NCBI RefSeq assembly: GCF_024160145.1
Contig: NZ_JAMYWQ010000013.1
Span: 1 to 64,000 of the forward strand
DNA from: Serratia nevei
GTDB lineage: Bacteria > Pseudomonadota > Gammaproteobacteria > Enterobacterales > Enterobacteriaceae
Direction: 5' to 3'
DNA length: 64,000 nucleotides
Shown here: in pieces, positions 54,890-64,000 of the stretch
Layout of the letters: each line of letters opens with the position of its first letter
How positions within the stretch are numbered: position 1 is the stretch's first letter
The notes under the pieces: generated by a model
What the model was told of the DNA's origin: nothing
The model's database searches: none
What the model saw: the letters and a program-made list of their open reading frames with translations, nothing else
Translations under genes and position numbers: made by a program

Positions 54890-56039
54890 AACGATAGACC
54901 CGCACCCCGCCCTCCACGCCCGCCGGGCTGAACAACATCTGCCACAGCTGAATGTTGCGCGAACGGAACGCGCCGGCGCAGGCATTCAGGTAGTAAGTGA
55001 ACATGCGTTCGAAGCGCTCCGAATAGCCGCCGGCCAACGCTGGCCACACCCGTTTGAAGTTCTCCAGCCAGGCCATCAGCGTGCGATCGTAATCGGCGCC
55101 AAAGTTGTGCCAATCCTCCATCACGAAACGCCCTTCGCTGGCCTCGGCGATATGCCGCACCGAAGGCAGGCAGCCGTTGGGGAAGATGTATTTGTCTATC
55201 CAGGCGTCGACGTTGAGATCGGTCTGATTGGAACCGATGGTGTGCAGCAGGAACAGGCCATCCGGCTTCAGGTTGCGCGCCGCGACGCTGAAATAGGTCT
55301 CGTAGTTTTTCGGCCCGACGTGCTCGAACATGCCGACCGACACGATGCGATCGAACTGGCGATCCAGATCGCGGTAGTCCTGCAGCAAGATCTCGACGTC
55401 CAGCCCCGCGCAGCGTGCCTGCGCCAGCTTCTGCTGCTCGGCGGAAATGGTCACGCCGTGCACCGAGACGCCGTAGTTTTGCGCCGCAAACTGCGCCAAC
55501 CCGCCCCAGCCGCAGCCGATATCCAGCAGCGTCATGCCCGGTTTCAGCTGCAGTTTTTCGCAGATCATCCGCAGCTTGGCCTGCTGCGCCTGCTCCAGCG
55601 TCTGCGCCTCTTTCCAGTAGCCGCAGGAGTATTGCATGTAAGGGTCGAGCATCGCCCGGAACAGGTCGTTGCCGATGTCGTAGTGCTCTTTGCCCACCTG
55701 CCAGGCGCGCTTGCGCGATTGGCGGTTGAACAGCCGGGCATAGGCGATACGCGCGATGTCGCTCAGGCTTTTCGGCAGCCGCTCATCGACGCCGGCCTGC
55801 AGAATGCGGGTGAACAGCATGTCCAGCCGTTCGCACTCCCACCAGCCGTCCATATAGCCTTCGCCAAAACCGAGCGAGCCTTCCTGCAAAATGCGTTTGA
55901 ACAGCGCCGGGTTGTGCACCCGGATATCCCAGGCGCGCGGGCCGTTGATGGCGACGCCGGCTTCCGCCAACATCTCCTCCACAATGCGATACCAGCGATC
56001 CTTCTTCTGGGCGAGTTCATCAACACTGAGCGAATCCAT
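54888..56039 (-). CDS. cfa: Cyclopropane-fatty-acyl-phospholipid synthase
   Basis: 383 residues from ATG 56039 with AAGGA upstream (MDSLSVDELAQKKDRW); a start 19 codons earlier is less likely. SAM-binding motif LLDIGCGWGGLAQFA and conserved VSVGMFEHVGPKNYETYF. It adds a methylene group from SAM to membrane acyl double bonds. Length matches E. coli Cfa (382). Confidence 0.96.
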   Translation of the reverse strand: MDSLSVDELAQKKDRWYRIVEEMLAEAGVAINGPRAWDIRVHNPALFKRILQEGSLGFGEGYMDGWWECERLDMLFTRILQAGVDERLPKSLSDIARIAYARLFNRQSRKRAWQVGKEHYDIGNDLFRAMLDPYMQYSCGYWKEAQTLEQAQQAKLRMICEKLQLKPGMTLLDIGCGWGGLAQFAAQNYGVSVHGVTISAEQQKLAQARCAGLDVEILLQDYRDLDRQFDRIVSVGMFEHVGPKNYETYFSVAARNLKPDGLFLLHTIGSNQTDLNVDAWIDKYIFPNGCLPSVRHIAEASEGRFVMEDWHNFGADYDRTLMAWLENFKRVWPALAGGYSERFERMFTYYLNACAGAFRSRNIQLWQMLFSPAGVEGGVRVYR

Positions 56040-56364
56040 AACAATCCTTGGCCGAAATGTCATTTCAAAAAGCATAGTCGCAAATAGAAATGACAAATTT
56101 TTGACGGTAAATACGGGGGTGTTTTTACTCTAGCCAAGGCGAGCAACATCATGAAATGAATAAAAATTATTGAAATCATGCCATTTAGGCATACTTATCC
56201 GTCAACTGTGCCAGACTTATCTTAATGACGTTTTTCTCCCTGTTTAAAGTCGCAGATCCGCTCATCGCGATGCCGCCGGTCTCCTGGATTAAGTCACGGT
56301 AACGGTAGGCATTTTTCCGGCGCTGACGTAATATCTGTTTACATATGTCTGACAGGAGGTTTGC
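56040..56364. other. Intergenic region cfa/qmcA
   Basis: 325 bases between two divergent genes, without a gene I can support; it must hold both promoters. A short AT-rich stretch lies at 56090-56180. No clear operator seen. Confidence 0.5.
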
Positions 56365-57270
56365 ATGCTTACTTTTATTCCCATCGTGATCGTCGTCGCG
56401 CTGATTGTGGTGTTCGCCGGCGTCAAAATTGTGCCGCAGGGGTTCCAATGGACGGTTGAACGCTTCGGCCGCTACACCAAAACGCTGATGCCGGGGCTGA
56501 ACCTGGTGGTGCCGTTCATGGATCGCATCGGCCGTAAAATCAATATGATGGAGCAGGTGTTGGACATCCCCTCGCAGGAAGTCATTTCCCGCGATAACGC
56601 CAACGTCGCCATCGACGCCGTGTGCTTTATCCAGGTGGTCGATCCGGCGCGCGCCGCCTACGAGGTCAGCAACCTCGAACAGGCGATCGTCAACCTGACC
56701 ATGACCAACTTCCGTACCGTGCTCGGCTCGATGGAGCTGGACGAAATGCTGTCGCAGCGCGACAGCATCAACAGCCGCCTGCTGCACATCGTCGATGAAG
56801 CGACCAATCCGTGGGGGGTGAAAATCACCCGTATCGAGATCCGCGACGTGCGGCCACCGGCGGAACTGATCGCCTCGATGAACGCCCAGATGAAGGCCGA
56901 ACGCACCAAGCGCGCCGACATCCTGGAGGCGGAAGGGGTGCGTCAGGCGGCCATTCTGCGCGCCGAAGGGGAGAAACAATCGCAGATCCTGAAGGCCGAG
57001 GGCGAGCGTCAGTCGGCATTCCTGCAGGCGGAAGCGCGTGAACGCGCCGCCGAGGCCGAAGCGCGTGCCACCCAGCTGGTGTCCGACGCCATCGCCAGCG
57101 GCAACATTCAGGCGGTGAACTACTTCGTGGCGCAGAAATACACCGACGCGCTGCAGAAGATCGGTTCCGCCAACAACAGCAAGGTGGTGATGATGCCGCT
57201 GGACGCCAGCAGCCTGCTCGGCTCAATCGGCGGCATTACCGAGTTGCTGAAAGAAAGCAAAGGCAAATAA
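56365..57270 (+). CDS. qmcA: SPFH/stomatin-family membrane protein QmcA
   Basis: 301 residues; N-terminal membrane segment ([19 protein letters not shown]), an SPFH domain ([38 protein letters not shown]) and a repetitive Ala/Glu helix ([18 protein letters not shown]). It forms inner-membrane microdomain complexes and works with the NfeD-type protein encoded next. AGGAGG lies upstream of the start. Confidence 0.95.
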   Translation: MLTFIPIVIVVALIVVFAGVKIVPQGFQWTVERFGRYTKTLMPGLNLVVPFMDRIGRKINMMEQVLDIPSQEVISRDNANVAIDAVCFIQVVDPARAAYEVSNLEQAIVNLTMTNFRTVLGSMELDEMLSQRDSINSRLLHIVDEATNPWGVKITRIEIRDVRPPAELIASMNAQMKAERTKRADILEAEGVRQAAILRAEGEKQSQILKAEGERQSAFLQAEARERAAEAEARATQLVSDAIASGNIQAVNYFVAQKYTDALQKIGSANNSKVVMMPLDASSLLGSIGGITELLKESKGK

Positions 57271-57272
57271 TC

Positions 57273-57734
57273 ATGCTCGAACTGATCGCGGCGAATCCAC
57301 TGTGGTTTTGGCTCTCCCTCGGGGGCGTATTGTTGGCGGCGGAAATGCTCGGTGCCGGCGGCTACCTGCTGTGGAGCGGCGTGGCGGCGCTGTTGGTCGG
57401 CGCCTTGATCTGGCTGCTGCCACCGCTCTCCTGGGCGTGGCAGGGCGTGATCTTCGCCGCCCTGACCGTCGTCGTCGCCTATCTGTGGTGGTACTGGCTG
57501 CGCCGGCACCCGGCGGCCGCATCCGGCGGCTCGCCGGTGCTCAACCAGCGCAACCGCCAGCTGATCGGCACCCGCGCCACGCTGACGGAGCCGATGCACA
57601 ACGGCATGGGGCGCATCAATATCGGCGACAGCAGCTGGCGCGCGCAGGCAGCGGAAGATCTGCCCGCCGGCACCGAAGTGGAAGTGGTGGCGGTGGAAGG
57701 GGTCACGCTGGTGATCCGCGCCATCAGCCGTTAA
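57273..57734 (+). CDS. ybbJ: NfeD-type membrane protein YbbJ
   Basis: 153 residues; three hydrophobic segments in the first 80 residues and a C-terminal OB-fold domain ([39 protein letters not shown]). Partner of the SPFH protein QmcA, two bases upstream. It converges with cueR and their stop codons overlap. Confidence 0.93.
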   Translation: MLELIAANPLWFWLSLGGVLLAAEMLGAGGYLLWSGVAALLVGALIWLLPPLSWAWQGVIFAALTVVVAYLWWYWLRRHPAAASGGSPVLNQRNRQLIGTRATLTEPMHNGMGRINIGDSSWRAQAAEDLPAGTEVEVVAVEGVTLVIRAISR

Positions 57735-58132
57735 TTCGAACGACAACACCCCGCCAGGTTATTGATGATGGGGCACTCCGCCCCCTCGTCGCCCGGGCAT
57801 TGGTCGGCCAGCGTCAGCAGACGCTGGCGCATTTCCCCCAATTCGCTGATGTGCTTTTCGATCTCCGCCACCTTCTGCAGCGTGCGCGCCTTCACGTCGG
57901 CGCTGTGGCGGGCCGGATCGTTGAACAACGCCACCAGCTCGCGGCACTCGTCCAGGTTGAAGCCCACCTGCCGCGCCTGGCGCAGCAGCGTCAGCTCTTC
58001 GACATGTTTCGCACAATAGTGGCGGTAACCGTTATCGCTGCGAATCGGGGCGGTAATCAGCGCTTTCTCTTCGTAAAAACGAATTGTTTTGCTGGTTAAG
58101 CCAGTTTTCTTCGCGACGTCGCTAATATTCAT
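57731..58132 (-). CDS. cueR: Copper-responsive MerR-family regulator CueR
   Basis: 133 residues with the MerR helix-turn-helix [20 protein letters not shown] and the Cu(I)-binding cysteines Cys112 and Cys120 ([11 protein letters not shown]). It senses Cu(I) and activates copper-export genes. In many enterobacteria copA is nearby; here the pig operon begins in that direction. Confidence 0.93.
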   Translation of the reverse strand: MNISDVAKKTGLTSKTIRFYEEKALITAPIRSDNGYRHYCAKHVEELTLLRQARQVGFNLDECRELVALFNDPARHSADVKARTLQKVAEIEKHISELGEMRQRLLTLADQCPGDEGAECPIINNLAGCCRSN

Positions 58133-58542
58133 TTTTTCCTCCGGAATGCTCGCCCCTGTTCACCGCCTATCTTAAGCCGCTTTCCGCTACTCACCAAGCC
58201 GCAACGCCCCACCCCCGATACCGATGAGAAACCGCTAATAACATCCAGAATATAAATAATTCACATTAAAAGCATTCACCAAAAAACAATAGACAATCTA
58301 ATATATTAAAAAATGACCAAATTAAGATTTTTATTATATGTAAATTATTGTGTATAAATAACACAAAATAAAACACATAAAAAACAAACAATTAAAAATA
58401 CACCTTAACAAATCTGTAATAACAAACCACATAAATAAACATTTACTTACATTTACCCTTATCTTGGCTGTTTGAGTTTTACCGGTCACCACACTAGAAA
58501 TATTAGCTAATTTAACCTCTCAACCCGATGGCGGAGTTCGTC
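58133..58542 (+). promoter_or_regulatory. AT-rich promoter region of pigA
   Basis: 410 bases without a gene between cueR and pigA, divergent transcripts. Strongly AT-rich at 58240-58460, unlike the GC-rich neighbours. A possible promoter is TTGAGT (58472-58477), a 17-base spacer and TAGAAA (58495-58500), 42 bases before the start; both boxes are weak matches. Its AT-rich sequence suggests regulator or H-NS control (inference). Confidence 0.35.
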
Positions 58543-59700
58543 ATGGATTTTAATTTATCAAGTGAGCAGCAGGCTCTAAGCGAGTCCGCTCAGCGTTTTG
58601 CCCGCGAGGTGCTGGATCAGGATGCGCATGATCGGCTTTCACGACAGGTATTAAGCCTGGATTTGTGGCGACAAGCCGCCGCTTATGGTTTTACCCGAGC
58701 CCCCGTGGCGACCTCGTTCGGCGGATTGGGCCTGAGCGCTCTCGATACCGCGCTGATGATTGAGGCGCTGGGTAAAGGCAGCCGCGATATCGGCATGTCC
58801 TTCTCGCTCTGCGCCCATCTGTGCGCCTGCGTGATCCCGCTCTTTCGCTTCGGTTCCGAGGCATTGAAAGCACAGTATCTCGAAGCGTTGGCCGCCGGAA
58901 AACTGATCGCGGCGAATGCGGCGACGGAGCCGGAAGCCGGCTCCGATATTTACGCGATGAAATCGGCCGCACAGCCCTGTGATGGCGGCTACCGGCTCAA
59001 CGGAAGCAAAATTTTCATCACCAACGCACCGATTGCCGACATCTTCATCGTCTATGCAAAAACCCATCCCGAACAGGGTTTTATGGGCGTCAGCGCCTTC
59101 TTGCTAGAGAAAGGAACGCCAGGCTTACAGGTCGGCGCCGTCAGCCCGAAAGACTGCCTCTCCAACTGCCCGTGGAGCGAACTGACCTTCAACGACGTCT
59201 TCATTCCAGAGGCCCAGCGAATCGGTATGCCGGGCGCCGGCGGTGCCATCTTCCACGATTCCATGATCTGGGAAAAGGGCTGCCTGTCGGCGCTGTTTAT
59301 CGGCGCCATGGAGCGCGTGCTCGACAGCGCGCTGGACTATGCCAAACAACGCCGACAATTCGGCAAAGCGATCGGCCAATTTCAGTCCGTCTCCAACCGC
59401 ATCATCGATATGAAACTGCGTCTGGAACAGTGTCGGCTGATGCTCTACCGCGCCTGCTGGAAACACGATCGGGGCCAGGATGCCGAGATCGACATCGCCA
59501 TGAGCAAACTGTTGATTTCCGAATATGCCGTGCAGTCGGCGCTGGACGCGATTCAAATCTTCGGCGGCGCCGGCATGGATCAAGAACTCGGTCTGGTGCG
59601 CCACTTGCTGAACGTGATCCCCAGCCGGATCTTTTCCGGCACTAACGAAATACAAAAAGAAATCGTCGCCCGCAAGCTGGGCCTGCGTGGAGGCGCATGA
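58543..59700 (+). CDS. pigA: Prodigiosin biosynthesis PigA, L-prolyl-PCP dehydrogenase
   Basis: 385 residues from ATG 58543 (MDFNLSSEQQALSESAQRFA), preceded by GGAG; a start five codons upstream also exists. Acyl-CoA dehydrogenase fold with AANAATEPEAGSDIY, FITNAPIADI, ALDYAKQRRQFGKAIGQFQS and IFGGAGMDQELGLVRHL. It oxidises prolyl-S-PCP (on PigG) to pyrrolyl-S-PCP in the MBC branch. ATGA overlap with pigB. Confidence 0.95.
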   Translation: MDFNLSSEQQALSESAQRFAREVLDQDAHDRLSRQVLSLDLWRQAAAYGFTRAPVATSFGGLGLSALDTALMIEALGKGSRDIGMSFSLCAHLCACVIPLFRFGSEALKAQYLEALAAGKLIAANAATEPEAGSDIYAMKSAAQPCDGGYRLNGSKIFITNAPIADIFIVYAKTHPEQGFMGVSAFLLEKGTPGLQVGAVSPKDCLSNCPWSELTFNDVFIPEAQRIGMPGAGGAIFHDSMIWEKGCLSALFIGAMERVLDSALDYAKQRRQFGKAIGQFQSVSNRIIDMKLRLEQCRLMLYRACWKHDRGQDAEIDIAMSKLLISEYAVQSALDAIQIFGGAGMDQELGLVRHLLNVIPSRIFSGTNEIQKEIVARKLGLRGGA

Positions 59701-61712
59701 TGATCGTTCAACGCGTTTTTGCCGTGCTCTACATGTTGGCCGGCCTGGCGAAAGCCTTCCCTCAGTTGGAGAACGTCGCCGATATTCTGCAGCAGGCGGC
59801 CGTGACGAACCAGGGAACCTGGTACGCCGGGGTGACGGTTTGGCTGGCGGCACATGGCGCAGCGGTTAACGTGCTGACCGGCGTGGCGCTGTTTGCCTCC
59901 GGTGCGGTCTTGATGTTCAACCCGCGCTGGACGACGTTGATCATCTACTGCCAGCTGCTGATGATGGCAGGATTTGTCACGATCCTGCACCGCGCCCAGC
60001 CACAGGTCATGTTGCTCGATGCGATTTTCGCGCTGGCGGCGCTGTACATGCTGCGTCAGCAACACCACCGCAAACCCAAGCCGCGCACCTTCCCCACGCG
60101 CGACTTTTCCACGCCCACGCCGGCGGCTGGCGGCCCGGTAACGCCCCCGCTAGACGGTGAATATGACGTGGTCATCATCGGCGGCGGCGTCTCCGGTTTG
60201 GCCGCGGCCAGCGAACTGACCGATCGCCGGGTTTTGGTGCTGGAAAAAAGTGCCTCCTTCGGCGGCAACGCCCGCTACAGCGCGCTGAACCGCCTGAAGT
60301 TTCCCATCGCCGGCGTCTGCTTCCAGGAACCGCTGCCGGATTCTTTCATGCTGCAGCTGCTGAAGAAGATCGGTTTGAGCGGCGCCTATAAATCCAATGA
60401 AAAGGACACGTTGGTGTTTTTCGACACCTTCTTGCTGCTCCGCTGCCTGGGTGAAGTCGTCGTCGGTTTTCTCAAACAGCCGGTCTACCTGCTGAAACCC
60501 GCCGTCTGGCGCCTGACGGGACAACTGTTCCTGCATGCCCTGATCGGCAAACCTTACGTTATCGCGGCAAAACAGCTGGGCGATCCGATCTTTGCCGATC
60601 TGTACGCCTTCCTGGATACTTTCTCGCCGAACGGCAAGCGGTATCCCAGCCTGCCCTGGACGCCCGAGAGCGCCTGGAGCGAAGCGCATATGACGCTGCT
60701 CGACAATATCCCGCTGTACACTTATCTATTCGAACCGCACAAGCTGGGCCACATCCCGGAGGATCTGCGGCCCCCGAGAAAACTCGGCAAGCTGGTGGAG
60801 AATGCCGTCAGCACCACGCTGCGCGTGGAATGTCTCGATATCCGCGAAGTCTCCGCCTATGTCGGATTGCACTTCCTGGTCGGATATTTACGCGGCAATC
60901 TGGTCACGCTGCCGGGCGGTAACGGCAGCATCAGCGCCGGGCTGCACGACTATCTCGATGTGCAAAACAACGTCAGGCTGCAAAGCCGCGTACAGCTTAA
61001 AAGCATCACGCCCGGCAGCGACGAAACGGTGATCAGGCTAAGCGTCAATGGCACGGCCAGCGAAATCAGAGCCAAACAAGTGATCTGGGCCGCCCCCAAA
61101 ACGCATTTGCCCAACTGGCTGCCCACCCTGCCCAAAGAGCAATTGGCGGCGATTCGCCAGATCCGCCACGAAGATTACTATCTGGCGAACGTGCTGTTGA
61201 AAAGACCGATCCTCGAACGCTCGTTCGGCGGCTATCTGATCGAGCCGAAAAATGCCCGCACGCCTTACTATTGGAGCAAAGCCGGCACCTGTCTGGTCGC
61301 CAATTGGATGGACAATCACCTCAACGCGGAAGCCGGGGTATTAACCCTGCTCAAACCGACCACCCGCCCAGAGCGGCAAGGCCGCACCGCGCAAAACGAG
61401 TTCCCGGCGCTGCAGCAACAGACCTATGTCGAAATCGCCAAAGTGCTGGGCAACATGGGCATTGACGCCGACATCATTGAAGACATTCAAATCTGGTTCT
61501 GGCCCGCGGGTCTGGTAACCTCGGTTGCCGGGCAACAGGCCCAGGGGGTGTTTCACCAGGCCAGCAGGCCGTTTGAAAATATTCACTTCGCCAATCAGGA
61601 CAGCGTAGGCATCGGTAATATCGAAAGCGCGGTGTTAGCCGGGCTGAACGCTGCCAAAGCGGTGAAAGAACGCCTCACAATGCCCGCAACGCCTGCGGAG
61701 ATCATGCCATGA
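59697..61712 (+). CDS. pigB: Prodigiosin biosynthesis PigB, FAD-dependent oxidase
   Basis: 671 residues. The N-terminal 120 residues contain several hydrophobic segments (DoxX-like). An FAD/NAD-binding amine-oxidase-type domain follows with GGGVSG at 162-167, [16 protein letters not shown] and [14 protein letters not shown], and a C-terminal [20 protein letters not shown]. PigB oxidises the dihydro-MAP intermediate to MAP. ATGA overlaps on both sides. Confidence 0.93.
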   Translation: MMIVQRVFAVLYMLAGLAKAFPQLENVADILQQAAVTNQGTWYAGVTVWLAAHGAAVNVLTGVALFASGAVLMFNPRWTTLIIYCQLLMMAGFVTILHRAQPQVMLLDAIFALAALYMLRQQHHRKPKPRTFPTRDFSTPTPAAGGPVTPPLDGEYDVVIIGGGVSGLAAASELTDRRVLVLEKSASFGGNARYSALNRLKFPIAGVCFQEPLPDSFMLQLLKKIGLSGAYKSNEKDTLVFFDTFLLLRCLGEVVVGFLKQPVYLLKPAVWRLTGQLFLHALIGKPYVIAAKQLGDPIFADLYAFLDTFSPNGKRYPSLPWTPESAWSEAHMTLLDNIPLYTYLFEPHKLGHIPEDLRPPRKLGKLVENAVSTTLRVECLDIREVSAYVGLHFLVGYLRGNLVTLPGGNGSISAGLHDYLDVQNNVRLQSRVQLKSITPGSDETVIRLSVNGTASEIRAKQVIWAAPKTHLPNWLPTLPKEQLAAIRQIRHEDYYLANVLLKRPILERSFGGYLIEPKNARTPYYWSKAGTCLVANWMDNHLNAEAGVLTLLKPTTRPERQGRTAQNEFPALQQQTYVEIAKVLGNMGIDADIIEDIQIWFWPAGLVTSVAGQQAQGVFHQASRPFENIHFANQDSVGIGNIESAVLAGLNAAKAVKERLTMPATPAEIMP

Positions 61713-64000
61713 GCTCTACCCTGGTGGTTGAACTTTCCGGCGATAAAACGCTGGAACCCCATCGCCTGGGCGGCAAAGCTCATTCGCTGAATCATTTGAT
61801 TCAGGCGGGCCTGCCGGTGCCGCCGGCATTTTGCATCACCGCGCAGGCTTATCGGCAGTTTATCGAATTCGCCGTGCCGGGAGAGCTGCTCGACACGGGC
61901 ACGCCGGGCAACGTGCGCGAGGTGATTTTGAGCGCCGCTATCCCCGCCCCGCTTGACCGGGCGATCCGTCACGCCTGCAAACAGTTGGGCGACGGCGTCT
62001 CGATCGCCGTGCGCTCTTCGGCGCTGGAAGAAGACGGACTGACCCACTCTTTCGCCGGGCAATACGACACCTACCTGCACGTGTGCGGGGATGACGAGGT
62101 GGTGCGCAAAGTACAGTCCTGCTGGGCTTCGCTCTGGGCGGAACGCGCCGCCCAGTATAGCCGGACATCGGCGGCACAGAGCGATATCGCCGTCGTCTTG
62201 CAAATCATGGTGGATGCAGACGCCGCCGGCGTCATGTTTACTCAGGATCCGCTGACAGGCGATGCCAACCACCTCGTCATCGACAGCTGCTGGGGGCTGG
62301 GGGAAGGTGTGGTCTCCGGACAAGTGACCACCGACAGCTTTATAGTGGATAAGGCGAGCGGCGAGATCCGCGAGCGGCAAGTTCGTCACAAACCACACTA
62401 TTGCCAACGAGACCCGCAGGGACGGGTCACGCTGCTGCCAACGCCAGAAGCCAGGCGAGACGCCCCCAGCTTAACCCCGGAACAGCTGCAACAGCTTGCC
62501 AGGCTGGCCCGGCAAACGCGGATGATTTACGGCACGGAGCTGGATATCGAATGGGCGGTGAAAGACGATCGCGTGTGGCTCCTGCAGGCGCGGCCGGTCA
62601 CCACTCAGGCCAAACCGGTTCAGATGCTTTACGCCAACCCGTGGGAAAGCGATCCGACAATCAAGGAACGGGCCTTTTTCTCCCGGATGGACACCGGCGA
62701 AATCGTCACCGGCTTGATGACGCCGCTGGGGCTGTCGTTTTGCCAGTTCTACCAAAAGCATATTCATGGCCCGGCGATCAAAACCATGGGGCTGGCGGAT
62801 ATCGCCGATTGGCAGATCTATATGGGGTATTTGCAAGGCTACGTCTATCTGAATATCTCCGGCTCGGCCTACATGCTCCGCCAATGCCCCCCCACCCGCG
62901 ACGAAATGAAGTTCACTACCCGCTACGCCACCGCCGATATCGATTTCAGCGGGTATCAAAATCCCTATGGCCCCGGCGTACAGGGATGGGCTTATCTCAA
63001 GAGCGCCTGGCACTGGCTGAAACAGCAGAGGCATAACCTGCGCAGCGCCGGCGCGACCGTCGATGCAATGATCGCTCTGCGCCAGCGCGAGACGCGCCGC
63101 TTTCTGGCATTGGATCTGACGACCATGACGCATCAGGAACTGGAACGGGAACTCAGCCGCATCGACGGTTACTTCCTCGACAGCTGCGCCGCCTATATGC
63201 CCTTCTTCCTTCAGTCGTTCGCGCTCTACGACGCGCTGGCGCTGACCTGCGAACGTTACCTCAAAGGCCGCGGCAACGGATTGCAAAATCGTATCAAGGC
63301 ATCGATGAACAACCTGCGCACCATCGAAGTCACGCTGGGCATTATCAGCCTGGTGGAAACAGTCAATCGTCAACCGGCGCTGAAGGCCCTGTTCGAACGA
63401 CACAGCGCCCAGGAACTGGTCACCGTCCTGCCTGCCGAGCACGAATCGCGCGCCTTCTGGCAAAGCGACTTCAGCGCCTTCCTGTTCGAGTTCGGCGCCC
63501 GTGGCCGCCAGGAGTTCGAACTGAGCCTTCCGCGCTGGAGCGACGATCCCAGCTACCTGCTGCAAGTGATGAAAATGTATCTGCAACATCCGGTCGATCT
63601 GCACAAGAAACTGCGGGAGACAGAGCGGCTGCGCCATGAAGACAGCGCGGCGCTGCTGAAAGCGATGCCCTGGTTTGGCCGGATGAAGCTGAAGTTCATC
63701 ACCAAACTGTATGGCGTGATGGCCGAACGCCGAGAAGCGACCCGGCCAACCTTCGTCACCGAAACCTGGTTCTACCGCCGCATCATGTTGGAAGTGCTGC
63801 GGCGCCTGGAAGCCCAAGGCCTGGTCAGAACGGCCGATCTGCCCTATGTGGACTTCGAGCGTTTCCGCGCGTTTATGGCGGGAGAACAGTCGGCGCAGGA
63901 AGCGTTCGCCGCCGATCTGATCGAGCGCAATCGCCACCAGCATCTGCTGAACCTGCATGCGGAAGAGCCGCCGATGGCGATCGTCGGGGGATATCAGCCC
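61709..64000 (+). CDS. pigC: Prodigiosin biosynthesis PigC, terminal condensing enzyme (partial)
   Basis: 764 residues to the window edge, without a stop; the full protein is usually about 890. The N-terminal PEP-synthase-type ATP-grasp domain has [29 protein letters not shown] and LEGVVSGQ-type sequence ([13 protein letters not shown]) ending in [12 protein letters not shown] helical middle region follows; the C-terminal phosphohistidine-type domain lies outside. PigC joins MBC and MAP using ATP, giving the red pigment. ATGA overlap with pigB. Confidence 0.95.
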   Translation, partial: MSSTLVVELSGDKTLEPHRLGGKAHSLNHLIQAGLPVPPAFCITAQAYRQFIEFAVPGELLDTGTPGNVREVILSAAIPAPLDRAIRHACKQLGDGVSIAVRSSALEEDGLTHSFAGQYDTYLHVCGDDEVVRKVQSCWASLWAERAAQYSRTSAAQSDIAVVLQIMVDADAAGVMFTQDPLTGDANHLVIDSCWGLGEGVVSGQVTTDSFIVDKASGEIRERQVRHKPHYCQRDPQGRVTLLPTPEARRDAPSLTPEQLQQLARLARQTRMIYGTELDIEWAVKDDRVWLLQARPVTTQAKPVQMLYANPWESDPTIKERAFFSRMDTGEIVTGLMTPLGLSFCQFYQKHIHGPAIKTMGLADIADWQIYMGYLQGYVYLNISGSAYMLRQCPPTRDEMKFTTRYATADIDFSGYQNPYGPGVQGWAYLKSAWHWLKQQRHNLRSAGATVDAMIALRQRETRRFLALDLTTMTHQELERELSRIDGYFLDSCAAYMPFFLQSFALYDALALTCERYLKGRGNGLQNRIKASMNNLRTIEVTLGIISLVETVNRQPALKALFERHSAQELVTVLPAEHESRAFWQSDFSAFLFEFGARGRQEFELSLPRWSDDPSYLLQVMKMYLQHPVDLHKKLRETERLRHEDSAALLKAMPWFGRMKLKFITKLYGVMAERREATRPTFVTETWFYRRIMLEVLRRLEAQGLVRTADLPYVDFERFRAFMAGEQSAQEAFAADLIERNRHQHLLNLHAEEPPMAIVGGYQP

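Noticed and set aside
62471-63958. Long antisense frame over pigC (495 codons)
   Set aside because: It is antisense to the pigC gene, whose family motifs and ATGA coupling are clear.
1-64000. CRISPR arrays, rRNA genes or intact insertion sequences
   Set aside because: I saw no regularly spaced repeats, no rRNA-like stretches and no transposase with terminal repeats. The only repeats are those listed.

Overview
The window looks like a chromosomal segment of a pigmented Serratia, most likely S. marcescens. The right third is an enterobacterial core block (folD, ybcJ, cysS, ppiB, lpxH, purEK, ybbP-ybbA, tesA, ybbO, ybbN, cfa, qmcA, ybbJ, cueR). It runs directly into pigA, pigB and a truncated pigC, the start of the prodigiosin operon, which in S. 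marcescens is known to sit next to cueR. The species call is inference from this gene order and the proteins; no database was searched.

The left two thirds (about 1-42360) are an accessory island ending at a tRNA-Arg(TCT) gene (argU), which carries a truncated tyrosine integrase at its 3' end. From left to right: (a) 1-2687, an AT-rich mobile-element remnant with a beheaded serine recombinase and two ParB/RepB-like proteins; (b) 2922-4280, a gene I do not recognise; (c) 4467-8914, a four-gene type II CBASS anti-phage operon (CD-NTase, Cap2, Cap3 and a 2TM-SAVED effector); (d) 9079-41244, a complete type VI secretion system (T6SS), all on the minus strand.

In transcription order the T6SS runs tssB, tssC, tssK, tssL, an OmpA-domain protein, hcp, clpV, vgrG, a DUF4123 chaperone, two DUF3304 immunity lipoproteins, a Tle1 lipase effector, PAAR, an uncharacterised membrane protein, tssM, a cassette with a lipoprotein, tssA, tssF, tssG, tssJ, tssE, a YHYH protein, a membrane-anchored GIY-YIG protein, a NERD-domain helicase and vasL. 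The sheath, baseplate, membrane complex and spike are all present, and the VgrG-DUF4123-Tle1-PAAR block is a self-contained toxin-delivery module with its immunity genes. The GIY-YIG and NERD-helicase genes have no known T6SS role and resemble nucleic-acid-directed defence functions.

The main items for follow-up are the NERD/GIY-YIG block inside the T6SS operon (the helicase overlaps vasL), the direct-repeat-bounded lipoprotein cassette between tssM and tssA, the tandem immunity genes whose differences cluster in one short patch, the CBASS operon with its unknown neighbour, and a pair of inverted 131-132 bp palindromic repeats whose ends contain the stop codons of ybbN and cfa.
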